Source: Adiantum capillus-veneris
Lineage: Eukaryota; Streptophyta; Polypodiopsida; Polypodiales; Pteridaceae
NCBI GenBank assembly: GCA_014529385.2
Contig: CM043963.1
Location: 63,664,469 to 63,728,468 of the forward strand
Length of the DNA stretch: 64,000 bases
Direction of reading: 5' to 3'
Part shown: positions 45,881-57,045 of the stretch, piece by piece
Position numbering within the stretch: the stretch's first letter is position 1
Layout: each line of letters begins with the position of its first letter
Position numbers and translations under genes: made by a program
The notes under the pieces: model-generated
Database searches by the model: none
What the model saw: only the letters and a program-made list of their open reading frames with translations
Told to the model about the DNA's origin: nothing

Positions 45881-46975
45881 GATCAAAGGTCAAATATGTT
45901 TGACCTTCACAAGGAACGACAGGAATTTCTGCAAGCTCAGGCTGACTGCTTCTCTGAAGGCTTACCAGGAGAGTTACCTCTTGCACGTGCGAAAGATCAT
46001 AACGATCGATTTGATTCCTGGTAGAACACCACCAAACCGGCCACCTTACAGAGTTAGCCGAGCCCAAAATGAAGAAATAATGAACCAGAACAGATTCCTC
46101 ATTCCAAGGATCGATGATAAACTTGACAGACTTCAGGGTTCTACTTGCTTTAGCCGAATTGATATGAAGAGTGGTTATCATTAGATCGGAATTGCTCCTA
46201 GAGGCGTCTACAAGACAACTTTTAGGACGACTTTTGAGTTGGTATAAATATTTGGTGATGCCATTTGGCCATTTGAATGTCAACCGCATGATGGATAGGA
46301 TTTTCAGAGAGTAGCGATTATTTGTGGGCAGTTTCTTTGACGACATGATCGTCTTCTCAAGAGTGAGGCAGAGCACAAAGACCTTTTGCTACAAGTTGTC
46401 CAGACACTGCGTCAACATAAACTGGTTGTAAATGCGCAAAAGAGCGAGTTGATCTTGCGAGAGATACACTTTCTAGGACATATCATCTCAGCAGAAGGTG
46501 TAAAGATGGACCCGGCCAGAGTAGAGACCATCTGTGATTGGCACGATTTGAAAAATGTTCCTGAGGTTCGACGTTTTCTGGGCTTGTGCTCATATTATCT
46601 ACGGTTCATTTGGAAATTTCCAGAGATAGCTTCTCCTTTGCATATGTCGAGTCAGAAAGGCGTTCCTTTTACTTGGGGACCGACAGAGATTGCAACCTTT
46701 CAGATTCTCAAGGAAAAGCTGACAATTGGACCAGTGTTGGCCTTGCCAGACTTGCAAAAGCCATTCTAAGTTTACTGTGATGCTTATGGTCGTAGTTTGG
46801 GAGTAGTTTTGATGCAAGAACGCCATGTCATTGCTTACGAGAGCAGGATGTTTTAAAGTCCTGAGTTGGTTGCACAGATTTATGATAGAGAGCTTTTGGC
46901 AGTTATCCATGCTCTTATTCAGTGGCGACATTCTCTACTCGGAGCTAGACCATCTACTTCTTGTCATAGAAGGGG
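45881..46975 (+). pseudogene. Element D reverse transcriptase and RNase H
   Basis: Landmarks are 'PPNRPPYRVSRAQNEEIM', 'CFSRIDMKSGYH', 'ELILREIHFLGHIISAEGVK', 'EVRRFLGLCSYYLRFI', then RNase H text ('YDRELLAVIHALIQWRH'). Broken. Confidence 0.8.
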
Positions 46976-46999
46976 TAGATGCGTTGTCTAGAAAGCTCT

Positions 47000-47885
47000 T
47001 GGTTATGGCTATTTCTGCGATACATCATCAAAGCTTCGAGGATATGGTAGATCAGTACGCCACAGATTCTGATTTTGAAAATATCTTTCACTGTGGAGAG
47101 ACAATTGCAAGCTATTCCATACGGAAGGGCTATTTGATAAGGAAAACGATGTTGTGTGTTACACAGCCTCTCAAGGAAAAGGTTTTGACAGAGTGCCATT
47201 GTCCACCTTTTCCCGGCCACGGCGGCATAGATACCACCTTGAAGGGTGTTGAGCGTTACTTTTACTGGCTGAGGCCCCAAAAAAGAAAAAACGATGTGGA
47301 CGAGTTTGTTCACATTTGCCAAAAGGTCAAGTTTGCAGGCATAAGGCATCAAGATTTCTACAGCCGTCACCCGTACCCTCCCGTCCCTAGGAAAGCATTG
47401 TCAAGGATTCTATTTTTGATCTTCCCAAGACTCAAAGTGTTCATGATGGCATTTGGACAGTCATTTATAGATTCAGTAAACGGGCCCACTTCATTCCGGT
47501 AAAGAAGACAAGCTAAGACAGATCTTTGGTGGCGAAACTGTTTGTCTCACAAATTTTTTTATTACATGGCATGCCTGAGTTTATTGTTTTGGACAGAGAT
47601 CCCTGGTTTACTAGTTTGTTTTGGAGAGCAATCTGGGAGAACATTGGCACACAGTTGTAGTTCTCATTTTCGTTTCACCCGCAAATAGATGGGCAATTTG
47701 AGATAGACGATTAGGTGGTTTTGGATCTGTTGAAGTTTCATATTTCGAATCAGAAGATCTAATGGGAAAAGTATTTGCCCTTGGTGGTGTTTACCTACAA
47801 CAACATACGGGGAAGGTGCCATTTGAAGTAATCGAGGGTGCTAGGAAGGTTCCTCAATATCTAAGCACCAAAGACAAGATTCTTT
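47000..47885 (+). pseudogene. Element D integrase, first part
   Basis: The zinc-binding start has 'CHCPPFPGHGGIDTTLKGVE' and 'HICQKVKF'. Core-like text follows to about 47,880, where the extra gag segment begins. Broken. Confidence 0.75.
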
Positions 47886-48796
47886 TTTGAAAAAGTCTAG
47901 AAGGCATAGAAGACCATCTAGTAGTTCAGAAGAGGAGAGTTTGTCGTCTTTTGACAATGACTAGATCAACAAGAAAACCAAGGAGTTCAAGGAAGGGAGT
48001 CAGATCGTCAGGTTTGAGACGTTTTCAGGTTACCAGGACACCTATCAAGCCCTTGAGTTTGTACAACAGCTTGACGTCACCTTCTCTGGAGGATGGTTCA
48101 CAAAACACTCGAGGGTGCAAAGGGTGGCATCTTACTTGAAAGGGACTGCACAGACATGGTGGTCTACTCTGTTGTTATGCAGAGAAGCACCTGCGACGTG
48201 GTTAAAGTTCAAGATAATTTTCACGTCAACTTGGATATCATATGAATGTGCACGAGATGTCATCACGGCTTGGCATCACTTGAAAATGACTGAGAAAAAT
48301 ACATTGGATGACTATTGCCAGTGGTTTTGGGATACTTATTTGCGAGTGTCTGCGTTTTGGAAGATTACTTTGAGAGACTAGATTGAGCGGTTTTGTCGTG
48401 GTTTGCTAAAAGAGATTCGAGACTATTGTCTAAACCAAAAGTCTAACTCTATTCAGAGACTTATGGAACATGCTAAGCAACGACTTGGAATGCATGCCGG
48501 CTCATTGACTTATCCTATGGATAGGATAGTATCCATCTCAACACGGCACGAGTCTGCCGGTGGAGTAAATGAATTAGGGGAGCCAGATAACAACTCATCA
48601 CAGGATTTCAAAGAAGAAAGGGGATTAGAGGATAGTGCGTCTCAGAGTTAATGATTGATACTGACGTGCCAATGGACAGGGGAAGCTACCGAAGCTACCC
48701 ATAGGTCCCAAGGCACAAGGAAAGAAATGGAAAGGGAATAAACTGGCAGATTAGAGAATTACCCTGACCAAGGATAATATTTTTTTTGAGCAGGTT
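47886..48796 (+). mobile_element. Gag segment lying inside the integrase of element D
   Basis: A capsid-type gag stretch ('YLKGTAQTWWSTLLL', 'APATWLKFKIIFTSTW', 'EIRDYCLNQKSNSIQRLM') sits between integrase parts. It is followed by a short linker (about 48,660-48,796). Element N carries the same segment and linker at the same place. It differs clearly from D's own gag at 43,440-44,850. Confidence 0.8.
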
Positions 48797-49345
48797 TGTA
48801 TGATCTAGATCTGGATACTGCTTTTGCTAAGGTGCACGAGGTTGTTGAGAAGTCTCAAGCACGACAGAGGAAGACAGTTGACAAGAATCGATGGGACTTG
48901 CAATTGAAGGAAGACGATTGGGTGCTCTTACGGTTTGAGAAGACATGCCTGCCGAAACGAAAGGGAAAAGAACGGTTTTTTCCAAACCTAAGAATGCGGT
49001 ACTATGGCCCTTTCCAGATTCAAAAAAAGATAAATGATGTATCCTTCAGACCGAAGTTACTAGATACTTAGAAGATTCACAATGCTTTTTATGCGAGTCT
49101 ATTGAGACCTTTTAAGGGTGACGTGCCAATTGATAGGAAGCCTGAGGAGCAACTTGAAGTGGAAGAGAGCGAGAAAATTCTCGTTTTGGAACGGATACTA
49201 GCTGACTAGGAAAGGAAAGAGAAAGGTAAAGTGAACGGCGGTTCTTAGTCAAGAACTATCCGGCTTTGGATGGGAAGTGGATGGAGGAGGAGGACCTAGC
49301 AGATACTCCTCAGATATTGGAACTTTACCTTGAGGTTTTCGGTCT
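48797..49345 (+). pseudogene. Element D integrase C-terminus and chromodomain
   Basis: Text includes 'DLDTAFAKVHEVVEKSQARQ', '[18 protein letters not shown]', 'MRYYGPFQI', then chromodomain-like text near 49,250-49,320 ending in 'MEEEDLADTPQILELYLEV'. Broken. Confidence 0.75.
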
Positions 49346-49930
49346 AGCTTCGACTATTCCGAGAGATCCCGTGCACTAGCAAGGTTGAATCTGGTGCAGA
49401 TGGGACTTTGTCACTCCGCTCCTTTGTCACAGCTTCCCCATATGAAATAAAGTCACTGATTTTTCTTTGGATTTCAGGGATACTGATGGGTTTACAATAT
49501 TTTGCTGGATGACTTTATGAAAGAAGTACTTCGAATTGGGAATTGGTGACATGAATCTGATTTATGTGTGCTCTCTCATGTGATTGTGTTTGAGTGCAGG
49601 TTTGAAAGATGAAATGACTGCATCATTTCGGTCTTGAGATTCTATGGGCATGATAGCAATAAGAATTAATCAATCCGACATCAGTGAGGGCCGGTGTGGA
49701 TCTAGATGCGATTGCTAAACGCGTTGCCGAGAGATCATGGTCCTAGATCTCAATAGATTTTATGTGATTTGATTTGAATGTGATGTGGATGTTCAGTGAC
49801 TATCGTGTGCTGGATTTGTGTTGTCTAGTGCGTCGGTACTTAGAGTCAGTGTCTACTAAACTTGTTTGTGGCGCGTGTGATTTTTGCACGCGTAATCGAG
49901 GGCGATTACAATTCTTTAAAGAGGGGGGTA
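49346..49930 (+). other. Element D 3' non-coding region with polypurine tract
   Basis: Aligns with 6,725-7,330 of element A. The purine tract (AAAGAGGGGGG) directly precedes the LTR at 49,931. Confidence 0.7.
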
Positions 49931-50400
49931 TGTCACTAAGTGATGACGTGGCACGACCACCCGGACGATCCCTGGCAGATAAAATGATCTTATAAGTTAT
50001 TCCAACTTATGGAGTCCCGTCCGGTGGGGACCAGGGAACATAAAAAACAGAAATAAAATAAAAAACCCTAGTGCTGGCTGCTGACGTAGCAAGCTGTACC
50101 GACCCCCGAAAAATGTGCTAGATGGTGATGTGGCAGGATTGTACGTTTTTTTCGTAAATTGCATACTATGCTGACGTGGCAGGCTGTACGGATTTTTGGA
50201 AATTACGTTGGCTGCTTTTGGGAGTCCCCAACATTAATAATAAAGAAATACCGAAAGGGGTGCCAGTCTTTGGGGCCAATCTCTCTAGGTGCGGAACTTC
50301 GCCGTGCCATGTCATCTCTCTCTCAGTTTTGTTCAGTTCTTTCAGTTTTCGCAAGTGTGCTATGGTAGATTCCCGACTTGGAGTGTCCAAGTCTGTTACA
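49931..50400 (+). repeat. Element D 3' LTR
   Basis: Begins TGTCACTAAGTGATGACGTGG and ends GAGTGTCCAAGTCTGTTACA. It carries the shared motif at 50,245-50,264 (one variant base). It lies 460 bp before the first recognised exon of the DUF4504-like gene. Confidence 0.9.
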
Positions 50401-50860
50401 TTCATTGTATGGAATGTGAAGAAGTGTACTGGGGTCATAAATATTATGGATAGCCCTAAGAGAACAATTTCCAGCCTGACAGAATAGCGGTAACCCCACA
50501 ACCTAGGAACAAGGGCCTATGCAAGAATAAGCAAAATATCTGGATCTGAAATGAAGAGCATCTGGACAGAGGACATCTAACTTTTCATTATTTGCTCAAA
50601 TTACTAGGCTCCCCATTAGTTATAATAATCTGGGATGTGCCATGGCTTAGATATCAGTGGTTGTTTTAATCTGTATGCACAAAGCATATTGTCTATAAAT
50701 CTTAAAGGAAGGCAAGAATATATATCGGAAGCCCTTGTCTCTCTCTACGTTGCTGAAAAGCATTCCCTGCCTATTTCTTTCTACACCATTGTATGCACTA
50801 TGAAGTTTTCTTCTTGATATAACTTTGAAGACCTGAATTTTAACTCTTTCTTCACTGCAG
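50401..50860 (+). other. Intron-like sequence upstream of the DUF4504-like gene
   Basis: No exon was recognised. It is AT-rich, with a pyrimidine-rich acceptor (tttcttcactgcag) at its end. The missing first exon(s) of the gene could lie here unrecognised, or on the far side of the LTR elements. Confidence 0.5.
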
Positions 50861-52569
50861 ATATTGCTGCCCTTTGCACAGGCTTGCGTCCAGCGGTGAT
50901 GGTCGATTATGCTCTAGGAGTTCGTAACTTGCAAGATCAGCTATGCAGACTCTTGGATCTTCTTGCACCGGTTCACTGCTGCCTCATTCTCTGTAAAGAA
51001 AGGCTTGTGGCCAAGATGATTTAGATCTCGTGTTTTATTATGGAAGGGAAAAGAGAGCTATCGCTTCAAAGAAGCTAGACCTTTCAATTAGTCACATAAG
51101 GTTGTCTTAAGAGGCAAGAGCTATCATTGAATGTAAAACGTTAACAATTCTTGGCTCTTGTTTGCAGGAAGTCGTGCTTATATCTTGTTTAAAGTCATGT
51201 GCTTGGACGATGTGGTGTATCTGATTGACGTCGAGAACTTGACTGCGCTAATGAATGGATCCCTCAACCGCTCTGTCCAACTTGAATTCATAGTTTTGGA
51301 TGACACTATAGCTAGGGTAAGTAGCTGTGGTCTTCTGCATATTTCATCCTGTACACGAGCATACTAGTTGCCGATGTGTGTTTTGCAGTTTGCCTTGTCG
51401 TCCGAGAAAGATGAAGCTTTGAATGAATTTGCTTCCTTCACGACCTGTTTCCTCTCAAAAGTATCCAATGGTAGAAAGACATTTCAATTTTTCTCCATTT
51501 CTATAGCTGATTAGTTAGAGACTGATGTAGGCTATGTCAGGTGCATCAATATACTATCTGTGAAGTTTCTGAAAGCACCTCTGGTCATCCATCATCTTCC
51601 ACATGTGGAGTCATTGATTTGGGCAGCTCTGAATTATGGTGTGAGGCCGCCTTGCCTACCCTGAATGGGTAAGAATGCTTCGACAACCCACTATATGAGG
51701 GTGTCTAGATTCAAGACACTCTTGGTCCTTCTAAACATGCAAGTAAAATTCGGGTGATTTTTGGAAGAACTGATAGATGGTTGTGGATATGGTTTTTGTA
51801 GATGGATTTTAGGATATCCTGTCATTTATTACTTCAAGAAAGAAAATGTGTCCAAAGCTGTACGTACATTATCTGTAAGCGCACTGCTTCAGTTCAAGAT
51901 CTTGATCCAAAGGTCTACTTGGATGCTTTGCCACTGATTAAGACAAGCCTACGACCCTTTTTTCTTTGTCTAAAGAGTTTAGCTGCAGTTCTGTAGCTTT
52001 CCAAACCTCTGAAGTGCAAGGCCAGAAAGGGATCTTTGCAATGCATTCGCTCACCAGGTTGCTTCCTCTTTGATGTAAATCTTACATGCTGATGCTAATG
52101 ACATCCCTCGGGGCAGTCACTCCTCAAAAGCTTCCTATATCATGTGCGTGCAAGAGATTTTTAATAATACCCCAAGATACATGTTACATCTACACTGTGG
52201 GCCTACTTAAAAAATCTCCACCCCCTTCTAATGTATACGTATACATACATGTTGGAGTATTATTAATCATCTCTGGTTAACTCACATGATATGATAAAAC
52301 GTTTCAAAAAGTGACTGTCTTGGGTGACATGCAATGTTTAGCATTCCAGTTTTTATCATGTGAATCCTTGTGGATTATTTGATAAAATAGGGACCTGTTT
52401 TTGTTTGTGTACAACCAGAAAGGCATGGTTTCAACATGGTGTGTTCGCGCATTGGTAAATTGTGTGGTTAATTTTATCTATCTGATTCACATTGAACTTG
52501 TTTGTATACAGCTTCACAATGCCTAGCGAGCTGAACGGTGAGAGAGTGGCTGAAGATTGGGCTAGCTGA
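50861..52569 (+). CDS. DUF4504/UPF0739 (C1orf74-like) host gene, 5' end missing
   Basis: Seven exons can be read: 50,861-50,992, 51,168-51,316, 51,389-51,460, 51,541-51,668, 51,802-51,912, 51,989-52,057 and 52,512-52,569 (TGA stop). From exon 2 on, all joins keep one open frame with GT-AG introns of 72 to 454 bases. Landmarks are 'LCTGLRPAVMVDY', 'MCLDDVVYLIDVENL', 'LGYPVIYYF', and 'SLTSFTMPSEL'. These fit my memory of the DUF4504/UPF0739 family, a eukaryotic family of unknown function. The total is about 239 residues; the family is, as I recall, near 270, so an N-terminal part is missing. The exon 1-2 join I prefer (donor 50,993) creates a TGA, so that boundary may be wrong, a small exon may be missed, or the gene may be decaying. 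The exon 5 donor (AG|GTCTAC) is weak. The exon structure is better supported than the family name. Confidence 0.65.
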
Positions 52570-54700
52570 TTGCAAGAAAAAGTATAGAATTCGCGGTTTT
52601 GGAGATCTCTAGAGTTGCAAGTTGTGTCACAAATCTGCCCAACAGTGGTTCTGTAGGTGCAGTCTAATCTTCACAACGGGCAAACATCATCATTGTATTC
52701 TTTGTCGAGGTATTTTTGGTTACATGTCTCTTCTATTTTATAATGATGAGGGGCTGTGACTTGCCAAAAACCAGTTAATACTCTCCCAGTTTCGCGTTAA
52801 AATTTGAAACATTTGCTTGTATTTATGCTAAAACTTGTGTTATGCTACGGTTAAGCCCGGAATTTTGTAATTTTAGTGGGTTAACACTAGGGTTGTGTTT
52901 GAGCCACTAAAGTGGCTTCGAAAGCGACGTTTGGAAAACCTACACAAATTTTAGCTTTTTTAATGGAGTTGCTTTATATTTGTTTTTGGGCTTATGAAGA
53001 CGCTTTGCTTGATAACATGTCAAAATTTGCTGAAAAAAGCCCGCTTGGAAAGTGATTAAAATGGTACAAAATGAGAGAAACTCAAAAGAAGAGGAAACTT
53101 TAAAGAAGTCTGGCCTAGAAATAAGCGTGCCTACACGTGGAGGGAAAACACATGGTAAGGTGCAAGGGTGGGTGAGCCATTAGATGGTAGCCCCAAAAAT
53201 AATCGGATAGTGGGTGAAGTTTCTTCTGTATAACCTTTTGCAAGCACACCACTCCCCACTTCTTGATTTCTGGCAGATCGTACGCTCATCTGTTCGCTTT
53301 TTAAGTATTGCTTTCTTCAAGCTAGCAAGTTTTTTAAATTTTTTTATCATCATCCTGTCATTCTTTAGGCACATTTGTAACAGGCTTTGTTTCGTTATGT
53401 TTTGCAGGTAAGCTTTCTCTCACTCCTTCAACTTGCTAATCTCCTTCTATATTGGTAGGGTTCATGTGCCCCTAGTCTTCTTGTGTGCATATACTTTGTT
53501 GGGAAATAAGCAAACGTTTGCAAGGCCCCAATGTTTTCTGTGTGATTTGTGTGATGAAGGTACAACTTTTCTCACCTTGGCTTTTTCATTTATCAATTTT
53601 GTGATCCTCTAAGGCACATAATTCAAGGTATGAGTCTTACTATGGCGATTCATGGATATGGAAGTGATCCACAGAAAGCGTGCCTTTAGGCGCAACTTCC
53701 CAATGAGATTTGCTTCTTTTATGTCATGACAAGAGAGAAATTTTATCTGAGGGCTTGAAATGGGAGTTTTGGGCGTTGTATTGAGTTTATTGAGTTTTGA
53801 AAGTATTCTTTTACTTAAAAGTTTAAAGTTCAGGTTTTGACAATGGCCGGTTCTTCACATATTTAGTTTTCTACGTTTGATGTTGATAGGTTTTCACTAA
53901 TTTTCATGTTTGACAATTTTTCTTTACTAAAAGGAAAACATTGATGGTGACATCTTCTGCAGAAGCTTCTAATACCAGTAATATTGGTATATGAAGCATT
54001 TTGGATGTCTTGTGCATACAATTGTTTGTCTTGTGCATGGACCTTATGGCCAAGGCATGCATGCATGGACTATTTTGTGCATGAAGCATTTGGATGTCTT
54101 TTGCAGGGACCTTATGGCCAGGGCATGCATGCATGCATGACCTCTTCTTTCTAGAGAATTGGCACACCGAGAGGTGGTTCTGTGCAAATGTACTTTGGTC
54201 TATTTGAAGAGGACTTATTTTAAATGTCTAATTTGAATACTTGTACATTATCCCTTTTTTGAGCTCTCTAACTAAAGGTACCTTCATGAGGAAAGTGGTT
54301 TTGTGCTCAAAAGCCAAGCGAGGTATTATGAAGAGAAGTTTTATTCCTCACATTTCGGACTCAATTCTATTGTGAAGAGAGAGTTTCTTCGACATTTTAC
54401 TGTCGGACAAAAACTGAGATTTTTGTTTATGATCCATGGTCTCTGTATGATGGTGGGGATAAGTGTCCTCTTTGATTGATAAGGAAGGTTTTATAAATAT
54501 TATATCTTTCTTTTATAATGTAAATGTTATTTCCATCATTGTAAATTGGTCCTTTTACTCAATGCTCACTTAACTTCTCTTGCATTTTGTCTTTGTTTGC
54601 TTTTTAAAAGAAGCCTTAGAGGTTAGGCATACTTTCAATGTTTTCAGTGATAATTGAGACTTATCTTAAATTTTATTTCAGGTTTAAAAAAGTAAATGGA

Positions 54701-54774
54701 TCTTTTTATTTCACCTTTCATTTCACATCCTGACATGTCTTTTTATTTCACCTTTCATTTCACATCCTGACATT
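54701..54774. repeat. 37-bp tandem repeat, two copies
   Basis: The unit 'tctttttatttcacctttca' and following bases occurs at 54,701-54,737 and 54,738-54,774, identical over nearly the whole unit. Confidence 0.92.
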
Positions 54775-55223
54775 TAAATGAAAGAATTTTTTCATAACTA
54801 TCTTTTTTTTTCAACTTTTGGTTTTAATATGCAAATGTCACCTTGTTACTTTAATTTAAAATGTATCATTATTATGAATTAGGTTTAGATATTCTCAATA
54901 TTGATAAAATAAATTTCAAAGAAAAACTGATATGTTCACGTCACATGTAATATTTGATCAAGAGAATTTTGCAAGAAGAAAAATATCATGAATTAGAGTC
55001 ATCTTCATGAGATATTATTATTGTTAACTTAAATTTTTACACAAAATTACTTAGGTCTATCATTCTTTTACAAATGTTTTTATATTGCAATGGTCAATGT
55101 CATTTGATCATACTTAGATGTCATTTAAATGTCAAGATTAACTTAAAAATCTCAACCTATATTGAATAATCACATAGGTTTCTTAGTTCACTACAACATT
55201 TATCTCAAAAAATAACAAATTAA

Positions 55224-55455
55224 ACTTTCAAGTTAGGCCAAATTTGGTGATCAAGTAACTTTTCCATGTTTATCACTGAAACTACTTGACCTATTAGTCA
55301 TCTTTTTTCATATATCTATTTTTTTCTTTTTAATACATTGTACTTTCAAGTTCGGCCGAAGTTGGTCAACAAGTAACTTCTCACGTATGCCACCGGAACA
55401 ACTTGATCTATTACTCACATTTTGCCATATATCTATTACTCCCTTTATAATATAC
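55224..55455. repeat. Diverged ~115-bp direct duplication
   Basis: Two blocks, at about 55,224-55,335 and 55,346-55,455, share 'actttcaagtt(a/c)ggcc', 'caagtaactt', 'acttga(c/t)ctatta' and 'catatatctatt' in the same order. Confidence 0.8.
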
Positions 55456-55499
55456 TCTATCTACAACCTTACAAAATATTTGCATTACAAAATAAAGGA

Positions 55500-57045
55500 G
55501 TCAATTGGATGTCACAAAGTTTATGCATCATCTTGAAGATGATGACCATATTACGCTACTACAAATGCATTGCATGACTAGAAAGGACTTAAAGGGAAAA
55601 GGAAAATAAGTTGGTGATGATGCTACTCATGTAGACGGAAGTGGTGTAGAGGTTACTCCACTCTTAGATATGAGAAAGGAATATCTTCCTATCTAGAGCA
55701 TATTTTCACCTACTATGGAAGAGTTCAAGAGAAAGGGAGGAAGACCATGCAAAACGAAAGAAAACTTGCGACTAAGTGAAAGGGGAGGCACAAAAGGTGC
55801 TATAATATATATCCAAAGTTTTACCAATGGATGAGCAAAGAACGCTTTCAATAGATAAAGAGGTTCTTACATTTATGCGACAATGCGTGTTGACCAACAG
55901 ATAAAAGAGCCAATGAATATAGGTGCTAGCAATTTCTTGAGTTGGAAAAGACTTTAAATAGAACTTTCAAATCTAACTATCATATGGGAAGGGATGTCAC
56001 TATTGATGAGCGTGTAATCCCTTTATGCAACAAGCGTAATTCAATAAGAATGCATTTGCCAAAAAAGCCACATAAATTTGGCATTGAAGTATTCAATATG
56101 TGCGATGCTTGCTTAGCATACAACTACCAGTTCATAGTGTATGACAAGTTGCCTAAGAGCAATGGACTTGGATATTCTATGGTCCAAGACCTTGTGAAAT
56201 CTCTTCCCCACAGACACTAAATTTAGCTTGATAGGGGTTTTACATCTTTCAAGTTGCTCTAGTGGTAGTGGTTGTCTAATAATGGCTTTGGAGGAACTGA
56301 CACAATTGTGGTCATCAAAAATAGAAAAATTGGCCTAAGAGTGATGTATGGGTGAATAAGAATGCACCACATGGAAAAATAGCATTTGCATTTTGTAGAA
56401 AGACTGGATTATTTTCTTGTGCATGGCAAGATGTTAAGCTTGTCTTTGCAACTAGCAATGTATGGGGAATGGGGAGCCATACCTATAAAAGACAAGCATG
56501 AAGCTCTCAAATCATTGGGAAACGCCTAGAAACAATCATCCAATGTAACACCAACAAAACCTAGATGTGACACTTTTGATCAAATGTGTTTGGGAAGTTT
56601 TTATTTAGTGGAGGAGAGCATGGTATCCTTCAAGTGGTGGTATAAGGCATTTTGGGGATTGCTTGATGCTGTTTACACTAACACATATATCATCTTCAAG
56701 CATTGACACAAAGACATTTCACATCATGAATTTCTTATGGACGTACAAGCTACAAGCATTACTTGTAGAAACAATTATGGATTTGAGTATGTAACCAGGA
56801 CCAAAGCGGTGTATTGGAGATACACAAAGCAAAGGACTTGGAAACCATGTATCAGTGAAGACTCAAGGTGTAAGCTCACATCATTGTGTAGTTTTCTTGA
56901 AGAAGTGGCACGAAGGGAAGAAAAAATTGGATGAAAATGAAATGGCATGGAAAGGAGGACAAAGTACATGTGCAAAGAATGCAACAAGTACATGTACATT
57001 GGGAGTTGCTTTGTTGAATACATAAGATGCTTTCAACTCTTCGCA
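55500..57045 (+). pseudogene. piggyBac transposase remnant
   Basis: piggyBac transposases cut and paste at TTAA with a DDD active site and end in a cysteine-rich domain. The open stretch 55,942-56,217 (92 codons) shows 'GRDVTIDERVIPL', with the first catalytic Asp, then 'LPKKPHKFGIEVFNMCDA' and 'NGLGYSMVQDLVKSL'. After a stop and frame changes come 'CDTFDQMCLGSF', which holds the third Asp position, 'FKWWYKAFWGLLDAVYTNTY' and 'DISHHEFLMDVQA'. A final Cys-rich stretch 'YMCKECNKYMYIGSCF' near 56,965-57,015 fits the C-terminal zinc region. The segment with the second Asp is not recognisable. The N-terminus before 55,860 is also not recognisable. Dead, moderately old. Confidence 0.8.

Larger units (their letters stand above)
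43140..50400 (+). mobile_element. Element D: composite Ty3/Gypsy chromovirus
   Basis: From the LTR end at 43,296 there follow a primer site, gag, an inserted LTR (44,853-45,275), protease, RT, RNase H and integrase. An extra gag segment sits inside integrase (47,886-48,796). Then come the integrase C-terminus, chromodomain, purine tract and a 470-bp 3' LTR. The U3 part of the 3' LTR does not match the sequence before the 5' LTR end, so this is a composite. Heavily broken, with well over ten disruptions. No target duplication was found. Confidence 0.8.
52570..55500. other. AT-rich intergenic sequence, no gene recognised
   Basis: The first few hundred bases are presumably the 3' UTR of the preceding gene. 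I see no convincing exon. It holds an imperfect ~85-bp duplication (53,991-54,064 and 54,080-54,145, around 'ggaccttatggccarggcatgc'), a 37-bp tandem repeat, and a diverged ~115-bp duplication. Confidence 0.6.
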
